NCBI GenBank assembly: GCA_013400975.1
Contig: WBMZ01000392.1
Coordinates: forward strand, 172,095 to 236,094
DNA: 64,000 nt
Reading direction: 5' to 3'
Origin: Atrichornis clamosus
Lineage: Eukaryota > Chordata > Aves > Passeriformes > Menuridae
This document shows, piece after piece, positions 13,601-24,623 of the stretch (the stretch's first letter is position 1; each line of letters opens with the position of its first letter). The position numbers and the translations under genes were made by a program. The notes beneath the pieces are model-generated. The model made no database searches. It was not told the origin of the DNA and worked only from the letters and a program-made list of their open reading frames with translations.

Positions 13601-14234
13601 AACAACTGCAAGCTTTTGTCCAGATTTTCTACCTGAAAAACCAGTCATATTTTCTGAATAAGTTTGATATTTTTTGGAAAACCTGAGAAAAGTGTAAAGG
13701 TAGGTTTTGATGCTTTCTTGGTTCTAATAAATGCCCCAATTTGGAAGGGAAAATAACCTCATAAGTTTCAAAGGCATAGAACTATCTCATAAAAAACTGA
13801 ATGCTGAGAAGAGACTAAAATGGCTTCTAATTTCAAATTTAAAGTTTGACATAGCGATAACTATTTTTAATAAAACATCTGGGAAGAACACATGGCTGAA
13901 ATAAGAAGTATCCATTAGCAACAATAAGAACAAGCAATTGATTTGTATGACTTCATAATGATTTATTACTATTGAATAATTTTGTTAATAGCTTATTAAG
14001 AACAATATAAGAGAATGGGACCTTAACGGTAAAATACAGCAAATTAAATATTCAGATTTCAAATTAAATGAGAGCACAAAATAAGGCAAATCTTCAGAGA
14101 GCATGAATTAGTCAGAGTCCATTTAAGTCAGGAGAGATGGACCAGTTAATGCCAGCTGATCATGTAGTTCCACAAACTTAAGTCTGTTGTCCTCTCATTA
14201 ACAATGGAGCAGCTAGTGATCTTAATGCACTGAA
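7661..14234. other. Gene-free AT-rich stretch
   Basis: No gene or recognisable repeat is seen in these 6.5 kb beyond short simple sequence, such as the AAC/AAT run at 8139-8166. A plausible splice donor (CAG|GTAAGC, 10897/10898, + strand) and an AAG|GTAAGT donor on the minus strand near 11150 have no convincing partner acceptor. All open frames here are short and resemble nothing I know. Confidence 0.55.
8139..8166. repeat. AAC/AAT simple repeat
   Basis: A short degenerate trinucleotide tract, first AAC then AAT units, lies in an A-rich context. Confidence 0.7.
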
Positions 14235-14255
14235 CTGTGCAAAGCTTTTGCACAG
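14235..14255. repeat. Short perfect inverted repeat (9+3+9)
   Basis: CTGTGCAAA and TTTGCACAG flank a 3-nt centre GCT, giving a near-palindromic 21-mer. It contains two face-to-face TGCAAA motifs (octamer/POU half-site-like). It may be coincidental. Confidence 0.7.
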
Positions 14256-14295
14256 TGAAAAAACACATCATTCTTCTGGTATCATAAATGGAATT

Positions 14296-14395
14296 TGGAG
14301 CTGTAAAGAGGTTAAGTGATTTGAAAGGTCATGGGACAGATAAGTGGCAGAGCCAGGAATAGATGCGGTATGTCATGACTCCTTGCAGTTACCAC
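14296..14395 (-). mobile_element. Possible ancient MIR/L3-like SINE or LINE remnant
   Basis: On the + strand the run GAGGTTAAGTGATTTG..AGGTCA..GATAAGTGGCAGAGCCAGGAATAGA matches, with gaps, the core region of very old amniote repeats. In those the reverse complement reads like a tRNA-derived SINE core (CTGCCACTTA...TGACCTTGG...CACTTAACC). The match covers roughly 100 bp and is diverged, as expected for elements that predate birds. Which family it belongs to (MIR, CORE-SINE or an old L3/CR1 tail) cannot be told by eye. Confidence 0.4.
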
Positions 14396-16639
14396 AGAAC
14401 CATCTGGCTTGTCAGAATAAATCCACATTTAATTAGGTGATGTTCTAAGGGCAAACAAAAATGCCAGCATAGGTTAAATGTCATCTAATAATTTGTCCTC
14501 ACAGCAGTTCATCTGTAACAAGCTATTGTGTAGCCCTATTTCTAATCTGTTGCATCACAACTTCTGCTACATGACTGTTAAAAAAATCTGTCGTCTTTGT
14601 CCTCAAATGCAAATTCAGAAGATGTAGTGCAGATTAGGCTGTGCTTTGTCTGGAGATATAAGCAAGGAAGTTTCTTGATTTATTCCATGCAAATACCAGG
14701 TCATTGCCTTTACTGCTCTTTTATTAATTACATGTATTAGCCAACTGAGATAAAAAGCCACCTGATTTTATTGAAGGCAGTTCTCCTGAACTGAAATCCA
14801 GTGTAGCCCCTCCTGAACAGCAGTCCAGCACTGAGTGAGGAGACCTGTCACCTGTAACAAACGGGGCAGCTCAGCCAGATCAGAATCCAGGACTGGCCAG
14901 GACGCTGGCATGTCTCTCACTGGCTTTGGCTGAGTTTGTATTTGGCCTAAAAGTCCTAAATTCCTTAACATCAGTCTACATCTCCCTTCTGTTTCCCTAC
15001 CTGCTGCCTCCTCTCATGCTCCTCTCTAGCAGCCACCAGGTACAGCTAATGGTGCTGTTTTCTCCACCCCTTGGCTGCAGACACAAATCTCATAGTGGGA
15101 TAACTCTTAACCTTCTTTACGTTAAGACAATAAATCTCAGAGCGTGTTTTGCTCAGCTTTTCTCTTTGGTTGCATTTGAGTCTTTTCACATTTTATTCCT
15201 ACACTTTCTTTTCTAGAAATGTTACCTTGGCTGTTTAATTTTTTTTTTTTTAGTTGCCCTGAGCATCTCATAACATCTCATTTACCTGCAGAACACAAAC
15301 TGGTCATAAATATTCTGCAATATTAACAGTACAGAAGAGGCAATACATAAGAAATAGGGAGCAGAGCTCTAGACATTGTAATTCACTTCCAGTAACACAA
15401 AGTTGCAATGACTTGCCTCAGCTGAGGACCTAACTTGCAGCCTATAATAACAACTGACCTCCAAACTAAGATGACCTTTCTCCCTTTTGTTGTGAAGCTT
15501 TGAGGAAAATGATGTCATTTCCCAGGGAAGGGAGAGAACTGCAGACTCTCCTGTTGAGGCTAGGCATCATTACCTATGCCAATCACATCCTACACCAGAG
15601 ACAATTACCAGAGAGTATGGGAATGTACCTCTAATCATAAAGTAAATGAAACACATAAATAAGTTTAAAACAGGTAATTGCAAGCAAAATGAAAAGTAAA
15701 AAAATATAAAGAAAGTACATGAGAGAGAAACAGAAAGACAAAATAAAAATGGAGACTTAAAATTCTAATCTGATGAAAGACTTTTTGAAAATCTGCTTTA
15801 ACTGACGATATATTCATATCTATGCAATTAATGAAGAAAGAATTGAAAAGGAAATTAAAATAATAAATTTAAGATATATTTTAAAATTATTCTGCTTGGC
15901 TGCCTTTGCTGTTGCTTTGTAATTATCCAGTTGGGTCGTTCAGCTGACCAGAATAATATTCATTCACAAGTAACATTCCCCCTTGGCACCTTCTTTTCTG
16001 CAAAACCCTTTGCCAACTTATTAAAGGCCTGACACTGCTGTGGTCAATAATATGACTCTGAAATTTTTAGCTAATACTCTGGACACAAAATCTGCCAGGT
16101 GTCTCTTCTACTCTGGAGACATTGGCACCTCCACCACGTTCCTCAAACATGACCTTAGGAAGAAGGAAGAGATTTACACTCCTCATATGTCCTTAGTGCT
16201 TGTTAGGTCTGTGATGCTGGTTTATCTGCAAGTTAACAAATCTCACTGTCAGAACCTCCTGCTGCTTTCTTCTTTCTCTGTCCCCAGGAGTGGGACTATG
16301 CACTTTGATTATCCAAGGCCATAGGCTCCTGAGAATTACATTAAATAATTTTTCCCATTTTCTTTTGGTGACCTCTGTTTCAAAGTTTCATTCTTTCTTT
16401 GAGGTGTCCTGGACAGCACTGCTTTCAGACCCTACCAATCTCCCATATTTAACTCTGTGAAGCTATCATTGTTCAGTTAGCAGCAAGTGCATACTCTAGA
16501 CTCAGATAAAATTTCTGGGGCATTTTGGAAATGTAAGGGAGAAAACAGAAAGAAAAAATAAGAAAAGAGATGGTTACAGAACAAGCTCAGCTTAACAGAC
16601 TATCAATAATTCAGTGCAAGTCTATTTTTTATAGCTGTT
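14396..16639. other. Gene-free AT-rich stretch
   Basis: No gene is recognised. A T run of 15 lies at 15239-15253. The segment 15600-15900 is markedly A-rich on the + strand. A weak resemblance to an ancient repeat core around 15400-15440 is too short to call. Confidence 0.55.
15239..15253. repeat. Poly(T) run
   Basis: Fifteen consecutive T residues without flanking retroposon sequence. Confidence 0.9.
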
Positions 16640-16659
16640 TTCATGTGAACTCTTATCCT

Positions 16660-17140
16660 AAAACGCTTTACAAGTTTAAATAATACAAGACCATAGATAT
16701 TCTACTGTATAAATTACAGACCAACAGAGGCAGAGAGATGCTGCCTGCAGAACATATTAAAGAGAGATAAAGGCCAATAAAAGAGAGAAGAGAGTGGAAG
16801 AAGTTAAGAGGTGCAGGCAGGGGCATGAAGAGAAGTTTCCATATGAGATCTGAAAAGGGATGGAGAGTTGATGAGGCAGAGAGGTGCTGGAAGGCTGTTG
16901 CAGATGGCAAGAGATTATGCAAAGAGTCAGAGGAAGCTGGAGTTAAGCCAGTGGAGGAAGGAGGTGGGAAAAACAAATGCAAGGTCTGGAAGTGCACTAA
17001 CAAGGCAGTAATTTTGCAGCCAGTGCCTGAGACGAATGGGATGCTAAGGGATTTCTCTGGAAACAGACGGGATATGAACTGGTGGTTTTGGTATGACAAA
17101 TACAAGACACTGGACAGTATTTTGCTTGCTGCCAAGATGT
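16660..17140 (+). repeat. Possible ancient interspersed repeat, purine-rich
   Basis: This block has higher G content and a strong purine bias on the + strand, unlike its AT-rich flanks. The beginning (ACGCTTTACAAG near 16662) and the segment near 16888-16935 (AGGCTGTTGCAGATGGCAAG and a following GCAAAG) resemble, from memory, an old amniote LINE-type repeat (L2/L3/CR1-like). In those a GCTTTACAA segment and a GCAAAGGC-type segment are common. The opposed open frames (155 codons minus, 105 codons plus) are explained by the low stop density of purine/pyrimidine-biased DNA. I see no domain in either, so no gene is called. Confidence 0.25.
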
Positions 17141-17145
17141 AGAAA

Positions 17146-20100
17146 AGCGAGGGGAAGGCTGTATCATTAAGTCAAAGACACTTGAAATTTTACAGGGGAA
17201 AAAAACCCCTAAATGGTCTATCTTCAGCTATAACTCGTTTATTAAATTCAGGTGCAGTTTGCATAGTGATAGGTTCAAAGGATAAAAAAATTCCCTCAGA
17301 TCTTTAAGCCCACCCATCTGATGTGGCTTTTCATATTCCTTTGCTACACCTGCTGTGCCTCTGACCAATCCCTCATGGTGGTTTCCCTGTGAGAGCATCC
17401 TTTCTAGCAAACAGTAAATCTGCATTCCAAAAATACTGTTTTAGAAATGGCTCTCTCTCAGCATCTGTACTTTTAAGGGCAACACATGTTGAACATACAA
17501 ATTTAGCTGTGCATGTGAGACTTGTGCTCACAAATATGATTGGTAGCCTCAAACTTATTTGTTCAATGTTTGGTTCTGCCTGAGTAATATCAGGGAATAT
17601 TAGAAGTTGTGCAGGTTCATTTTCCAACCCTGACTACTCTTGATGCCAAAAACTACTTTTTGTCTTCTCACACTGACTGTTGAACATTTGATGTCACATT
17701 TGTTCCACCCTGATGGGGTTATATCTGAACATTGAAGGATAATTTAGTCCTGTGATCAAAGGGTTATTATGGGGTATACCTTTGAGCCTGAGGCCTTATG
17801 AAATTTTAATTTTCCAGAAACAGCGAAGGGCAAATACTCCTATGTCACTTCCTTCATTCCAGACTTACTCCCAAGTTCCACATGAAGTAATTTCTGTGCA
17901 AAAGAACAACTTGAGAAGAGTTTAAAAGTGGATTTATTTATCTAAGCAGATACTTATAGAAAGATAATGACTTCTCCAACAGCTGGTTTGGGGGCCAGCC
18001 TAGTGCTCTATAAAAGTAACTACTATGAAGCCTCTGGTTTTAAATTAAGCCTCTGATTTTGATCAAAAGAGAAAAATTCTATTAAGACTTAGGAAATTGT
18101 TAATAAGATACTCCCTTGATCTTCCCGAAATTTTAGACAGCAAAACAAAACAAAACTAACTAATCAACATATTTGTTTTTCTCCAGAGGTTTTGGAGATC
18201 ACTCATGTGTTTTTCTCAGACCAGTGTAAATGTAAGATAAGGAATCATGCCAAAATGTGCTACAAACAGATGCAAGTGAACAAAACGAGCTGAATTCCAA
18301 CTGATCTGCAGAACCCCCCATGACATTAGGTAGATATAATTCGCTCCAAAATGATTCTTTGTCCTATAAGAGAACTTGATTTTAATGCAATTTCAGTTAA
18401 AATGGTAAAACAGTAATTGCTGCGTCATTTGTCAAGTAATTTTACTGACAATTGTATTTATACTCCAGTAAAATTAATGTTCAAAGTGGCAGCCAAAGTG
18501 TGGTATTTTCTTCAAGATCTGTATCCCTGTTTTCCACCCTCCTTTGTTCATGTTGCAATTGTCTATTTTATGGACAATTAATTTTGTTTCCCAACAATAT
18601 CTAACACTTACATGCAGTGTGTTTCTGACTGACCCTCAGTGTAATGAAGGCAGCAGTGATATCACAGTTGATCTAAGAAAGAGAAGAAAGAAATGTAATG
18701 CTTTAGGTGATTTTTTTCAATTTTTCTTTAGGCCAACTTGATAGAGTGGGCATTTGATGCAGGATTCCTGCACGGACAAGGAAATCTTTTGGATAATATA
18801 AAGGTGCAAATGTATCCACCAGGCAGATGTCAGGGAATGTTTGCAGTGCAAAACTACAACTGCATTTCAATTGCTGTTTTTTCTAAATGACCTGAACATG
18901 TATCTCAGGATATATGCATTTTTTAACTGCACTGCTCCTATGAAATAATTATACACAAAAGTAATAAATAGCTCAAATTTTCATACCTGGAGACAGTAAT
19001 CTGGCAGGAGCTATGAGTTTTGCAGTGTTCCTTAAATATTGTTTGGTTTCTTTTCTCACAGTCAATAGGAAAAAAATATGGAAGACCAACAATATCGCTG
19101 ATTAAGGTGTTGTCAGTTTTCTGAAAACCGCTTCAACATAATCAGTAGTAATGTCTTGAAATACATTTTTCTCTAAATGAAATAAATCTTCATTTTAAGA
19201 AAAGAAATCTGTTATGGTTCTGATGGGCAACTTGATCTGGCACACATAAATTAGCTAGCCTAAGTGCCTGGTATAGCACTAGAAGGTTTACAAGTATTGT
19301 TTTGTGCAGAGAACAGAATACTCAGCCTTTGAAGAGCTGGTTTCCATTAATTAGTGGAATTAGGGATAATAATGTGCCAACCAAGCCCATGCTCAGTGGA
19401 CATACAGAATTGCTTTGTTATTTTTCTAGGCTGAGCACAATAAATTTAGGCAAAATACGAATCTTTTTTCCTTGTGAATGACAGCCCAGTAAATACCAAT
19501 GAATGGCTTAAAGTTCACTTAGACTCTTAAAGTAGGGCACAAATAAGACAGATGGTGTATATGTTATTTCTTAAGGGTTACTAAATTTCTAGAAGTAAGA
19601 ATTAAATTTTCTGAGATCAGTCTTTTCAGAACTACTTCCAGAAAAAAGGACAGAGCCCATGACAATGGTGAAAATGCATGGCAGTGCTGCTAAGCAGAAC
19701 AGCTCAGTACACTGCAGAAGGATTTGGGGGACACAGAAAATGTTGAGCAAATCTCAGTATAGCTTTCAGTGTTCCCACTGAATGTTTCTATACCATAGGG
19801 GTAATGAAGCTGCCCTGATGTCTAAAGCCCTTTGGGAAGCACTGTACAAAAACTTGATTGAAAAAAGGTGGATGTTATCACAAATGGTGACAGATGTATT
19901 TTGGGGAAAAGTTGCAAACTTTGAATATAAAAACATAAGTTTCTTGGGAGGTATATGCACAATTTTCAGTCAAGCTCTTCAAGCATATCTATGCAAGGAA
20001 TTGGTTTATTTGCGAGAAGGTTTTCAGAAATAATACTGTCACAAATGCTCATAGAATTGTTCCCAATATCTCTGGGACAAAGTAGTTGTATGCTGCTGCC

Positions 20101-23100
20101 AAAAAGAGGTTCTACTCCAGCCCCTGAATTGAACTGTCGCTCTCCCCCATCTCTCTCTTCATGGAAGCTTTGCACTTATTGGACCATTCTGTGAGCAGTC
20201 AACTCATTAGCTGAAGGAAAAAAACAAACCCTTGCAAATTAACAAAGAAGAGAAATCCTTGAGCCTGGAGAGTTTTCTGCAGGATTAGTGGGTTGAATTA
20301 GAGAGGAAGAGGTCTACCAAAGATGCAAAGCAGAGCTATAACCATGTTTTCAAGAGCACGTGAGGGAGGAAGACATAATAGTTTTCAATTTTTATGGAGG
20401 TTGAATTTTAGTTCAGTTCTTTATCATGTAACTTCTCTTATTCACACACCACACTGAAAAAAACCCAAATCCTAACCTTGGTAGTCACGTGGCTGCAATT
20501 TTGAAAATCCTTCAAGGACAGATGCAGAAGAACTGCTCCTAGCAGAGCCCAAAATCTTCCTGGATCCAGTCTGCAATGAAGTTCCTACGGCTGTATATCA
20601 GTTCTGCGACCACTTTTTTAGTGAAAAGTTGATCCTGTTTGGGTCATTCAGAGCAGACCATACAGACCTGGAAATAAAGAGCAGAAAGCAAGGATTATTT
20701 GTGGGAGATGACAGAAGTTCTTCTATGTCACCTCTAGTCTCCACAGGGCTGGGCTTACTCAGGAGTGACACATTTTTTACTTAAGAATAGAATAGTTACA
20801 TTATTTATGATGGGGATATTACAAACATCAAACTACAGTTAAACCAAGCCAGGCTTTGTTGCCACCCCTACCTGAGCAGGATTCAGCTGTGAGGAACCTG
20901 TCTGACTGTCTCATCTTCAGCAACAGAAGCTCTCAAAATGCTTCAGTGCAGTGATGATGAGCCTGCAAGAAGAACAGCTTGAAGGGGCAGAGTGAATTCC
21001 AGCTCCACTCCTGCATTCCTGTCCATTAAAAGCAAATATTCAACTTTAAAAATGCAAATAAAGATATGAAAGGAGACCAAAAAAAAGCAGTAACATCAAT
21101 AGCTTTCCATAACCCTTTATAGCTCTCTGGAGTGATTACATTTTATTTACTTCTACTTCATGAAGCTCTGTTATTGTATTCTACCACAAGGAAAAAAAAA
21201 AAGCAAGTCTCTTTAATTATTCTTCAATGCTTTTTGCCAGCCAGGCCCTGTGTCCTGGATTGAAATCAATGTTAATGGCTTTTGAGACTCCAGTATAGAT
21301 ATATATTTTAATTGATGTCTCCTCTTCCTCCTGCTGACCCAATTCTTGTTTTCATTATATTCGAAAACACATTGATGATCCACTCAGATCTGATAAATTA
21401 TTTTAGCTCCTTTCTGCAATAATTAAATTTAATAGTGCTTTGCTGGCACAATTTAATTACTGGCACAAACATTTGAAATTTGTGAACAACAGCTGAGCTG
21501 CAGTGACAGAAAACAGGTGGTCTGGTGGCTGTTAGGATTCAAGTAGCAAGCAAACAGAAAATGCAGGCTACTGGCTGGACTCATTACAAAAATGTTTGTT
21601 TGAACCTCTTCCTTATCCATCAGTTGTAATCTTTATTTCATCTGACAGAGCAATGGCAATTACAGACTTCCTCTGTGTGACTGGTTTTAGTTAAGGAGAA
21701 GGCACATACTTAAGAATTTTCCAGGCTAGGAAAGAAGGAAAACAGAAGAGGTGTTTAGAATGACAACAAAATTATTGGGGATGCTGGAGGTAAAGCATGG
21801 AGTTTTTTAACTTGTGGGCCTTACTGATGGGCAGGAGAGAGGCAGGAAATTCTACAGCTCAAAGAGCAGAGTAAGCAGTTGATGTTGATAGACTGAAGGA
21901 AGTAAAGTTCATTAGATATCTGCTGTGATGTTTCCTCCAGTTTTGCTTCTTACCAGAGGTGAATTTGCCAGACTGGTACATGCTGTGTTAACATCTCTTC
22001 TTGTGGTGGGCCTTATCTCGTGCAAAGTGGTGGGAAATGTGATGTCTCCAGAGCTTTACTTCTGTCAGCACTGTGCCTGCATGTAGCTGTGTTCACAGCA
22101 AGTATGAGACGTGGGAATTTTGGTGTGCCAGGCAGGAGGACAAGATGTGTCAGCAATGTGACTGAGCTCACCCATTGCCCCTGTACTCTAGGCCCAAGAA
22201 GCAAGAACATTCATAGTTCCAACCTGCTTTTTCCTGGACACTACTGCAACTAATCACTTCTCTCAAGGTCAGAAATATTCAAACACAAGTCCTGCAGGAG
22301 TCTTATGAAACACCTTGCTTGACAGAAGCAGGAGCACTCAGTCCCTCAGGCTTTGCCATGAATTTTGCTGCCTACTGTAACGATATACTTCATGGGGGAG
22401 AAACAAGCTCAGTAAAAGAATTCCTTTTTTTCTGAAGTACACTTTAAAGAAATTTTCTTTGTACAACCATCATTAGACGCACAGCTATGGTCTAGCACAA
22501 ATTGTTAATGAATGTTGTCTAAATACAGGGCAAAACCACCTATTTTCTGCTCCAAGTAGTTTTATAACCTGCAGCAAGAGACAAAAGGTGAATTTAGGAA
22601 GAAAAGTAAATACAAGAAAAAACTTCAACAGTCCTGTGTCAGTGGAAAAAACAGTAACCTCAATATACCAGAATCAGCCTGTTTTTTCCTGTTGCTCACT
22701 TAAAAGCTAATTGACAACTGTAAGGGAGTTTTGAAGATTTTTCTGGGTAGGGCTCTTGAAGCACAGATGGTCTTAAGGGAGGAGATTTTTGTCTGAAGAA
22801 TCAGTAGAGAGGTCCTGTGGTTTCTAGCTAAGTTTCTGCTCCCTTTAATGTTCATTATTTAAGATTGTTGTCCTGGATCTGGATTACACAGGCACACCAT
22901 CATGGCTACTAGATGGAATGGAATAGCCATCAGAAAAAATTCTCCTTGGTATTCTTAAAAATAAAAGCCTTGTCACAAAGTCTGTGCATCTGAAAAAGCT
23001 GATGGGATATTTCCAGTTGTTTGTGCATCATTCAGAATTGCTGTTGAAGGGGAAATGCCCTTGCTTGAGGAGATATTATGCATCAAAGTCATGATTCAAA

Positions 23101-23587
23101 CCAGTGAAGATGAAGAGGTAATCAAGGGTGTTAATGGTCACAGTGAGGTGTGATAAATCTGGACAAAAGAGGTGATTGTGGGCAATAAATCCAACAGCCT
23201 GCTGGGCCTGGCACAGAGCCACCTGAGACAGGCTGATTGCCAGTAGCTTTGAAGGTGAATGTAAAATGAAGCATCCTCTAAGTTAATAACACTCATATAA
23301 TGAATATAATCTTTTATTAAAGCACTAGGTCTATGACCAATGCAAAATTATGCCTGAGTGCAGGAGCATGTGTGTTCTGTAGGAGATCTTGAAAGAGGCA
23401 AACAGGATGATGAAAACACCTGGAGGCTGTTATTTGCCTTCCCTTTGGCTTCTCCAGTCCTTGTTCAGCAGCTGTATTCTCAGAAGGTTGTGTAGCCCTG
23501 AAACTGTGGTGTCTCATCGTGAGATTATGCAGGTTTACTCTGTTGGAAGTGGGTGGAATCTGGCCATATTAGGATCAAATTCTAGGA
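17146..23587. other. Gene-free AT-rich stretch
   Basis: No gene or repeat family is recognised over about 6.4 kb. Points of note, treated in the findings, are an inverted repeat with regulatory-like motifs at 18437-18476, a start-less 99-codon open frame at 20485-20784, and a TAATTA-rich block at 21250-21560 that could be a conserved non-coding element. Confidence 0.5.
18437..18476. repeat. 11-bp perfect inverted repeat, 18-nt spacer
   Basis: TAATTTTACTG (18437-18447) and CAGTAAAATTA (18466-18476) are exact reverse complements. A TGCGTCA motif resembling a CRE/AP-1 site lies at 18421-18427, and a CAATTG at 18449-18454 lies in the spacer. The arrangement could be a binding platform or chance in AT-rich DNA. 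Confidence 0.7.
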
Positions 23588-23786
23588 CAGTGATCACTGG
23601 AACAGGCTTCCCAGGGAAGTGGTGGAGTCACTATCCCTAGAGATATTTAGAAGAAATGGAGTTGTGTTGCTTAGGAACAGAGTTCAGTGGTGGGTTTGGC
23701 AGTGATGGGTTATTCTTGGACCTCAGGTTGGACTTCAGGATCTTAAAGGTCTTTTTCAACTTAAATGATTTCATGATTCTATGAGT
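23588..23786 (+). mobile_element. CR1 LINE 3' end, older or different subfamily
   Basis: This fragment of about 200 bp covers the end of a CR1 copy. It opens with the block GTGATCACTGGAACAGGCTT, which encodes the final part of ORF2. It continues through GTGGTGGAGTCACTATCCCT and a GTTGGACTTCAGGATCTTAA segment, and ends in TTTCATGATTCTATGAG near 23785. The 3'UTR type (GGTTGGACT..GATCTT..AGGTCTTTTTCAACTTAAATGATT) differs from that of the copies at 7.2 and 53 kb, so it belongs to another CR1 subfamily. Substitutions are many and no frame is intact. Confidence 0.9.
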
Positions 23787-24545
23787 GGTAGCTGGAGACC
23801 TTTCCATCCTTTCTCTTCATAGGGAAGCAGACTTGCAGGAAGGGAAATCCCAGAAGCTCAGACTGGGGAGCTGGTTGTCCTTCCTCAGTCCTGCCCACAT
23901 TGAGCTGGTGGTGAGAGATGAGGAATAGCATCAGGGCTGAACAGCCTTTGAGGTTGCAGGATCAAGTAACTCCCCATGAAACTACTTTTTGGGATCTCTG
24001 CAGGCAGACATACATTTCTGTAATGAGTACAGAGGTGGGGGGAGGGTGAAGATTTTTCAAAGAAGGAGTCAGAAAATGACTCTGCCTATGTCTGTGGAAT
24101 AATAACATGAGACCAGCACATGGTGCTCTAAGTGATGCTCTGTGGCATCTAAATCTTAGCTTGTTTCTGAGTAAATCTAAATACAGCTTGCTGCAAGAAG
24201 GAAACTTCCAATAATTGGTTATCAAGAGTTGGTGATAACAGTCTTGGTTTTTTCTTCCAGCAACCACATAGATTGATTCTTACAGTAGAGCTAGTACTTA
24301 GGAAGCTGAACTAGATATCAGATAAAGTAATCCCCTTGAGAAACTGCATTTTGACTGTTCATCATGGGATGTTGTTAAATTAGTCCAGTGTTTGATTTTA
24401 CTTTTTTATTTTTCTTATTTACAGGACAGGTTTCCTTTTTTTTTTTCACATCCCCAGTTGGAACTAGGAAGGCTGCTTCAGGAGCCTCATTAGCATTCAC
24501 TTTAGCAGAATAAAATAGGATCTTGCAGCTGCCCTCTCTCTGCAG

Positions 24546-24623
24546 TATTTACCAAGGCAGATGCAGGAGTTCTTATCAGAATGCTATCAAAGCAGTGAGT
24601 TTCCACATCCAGCAGACCGCGAG
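24546..24623 (+). other. Candidate internal exon (78 nt), unidentified
   Basis: A good polypyrimidine tract, CTGCCCTCTCTCTGCAG, ends at 24545. A plausible donor GAG|GTAACT begins at 24624. The enclosed 78 nt (26 codons, phase-neutral) is open in the frame starting at its first base. The peptide begins YLPRQMQEFL and ends HPADRE. It contains the dinucleotide-rich CCGCGAG near its end, where CpG is otherwise rare in this window. The open frame also continues past the donor, so coding potential is not proven. I cannot match it to a known protein. It could equally be a non-coding exon or a decoy. Confidence 0.22.

Noticed and set aside
16668..17135. 155-codon minus and 105-codon plus open frames facing each other
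   Set aside because: Both arise from a purine-rich + strand with few stops. Neither shows a family motif, and the block looks more like an old repeat.
17603..17640. Resemblance of TTTCCAACCCTGACTACTC to a CR1 tail
   Set aside because: Fewer than 30 bases match and nothing upstream is CR1-like.
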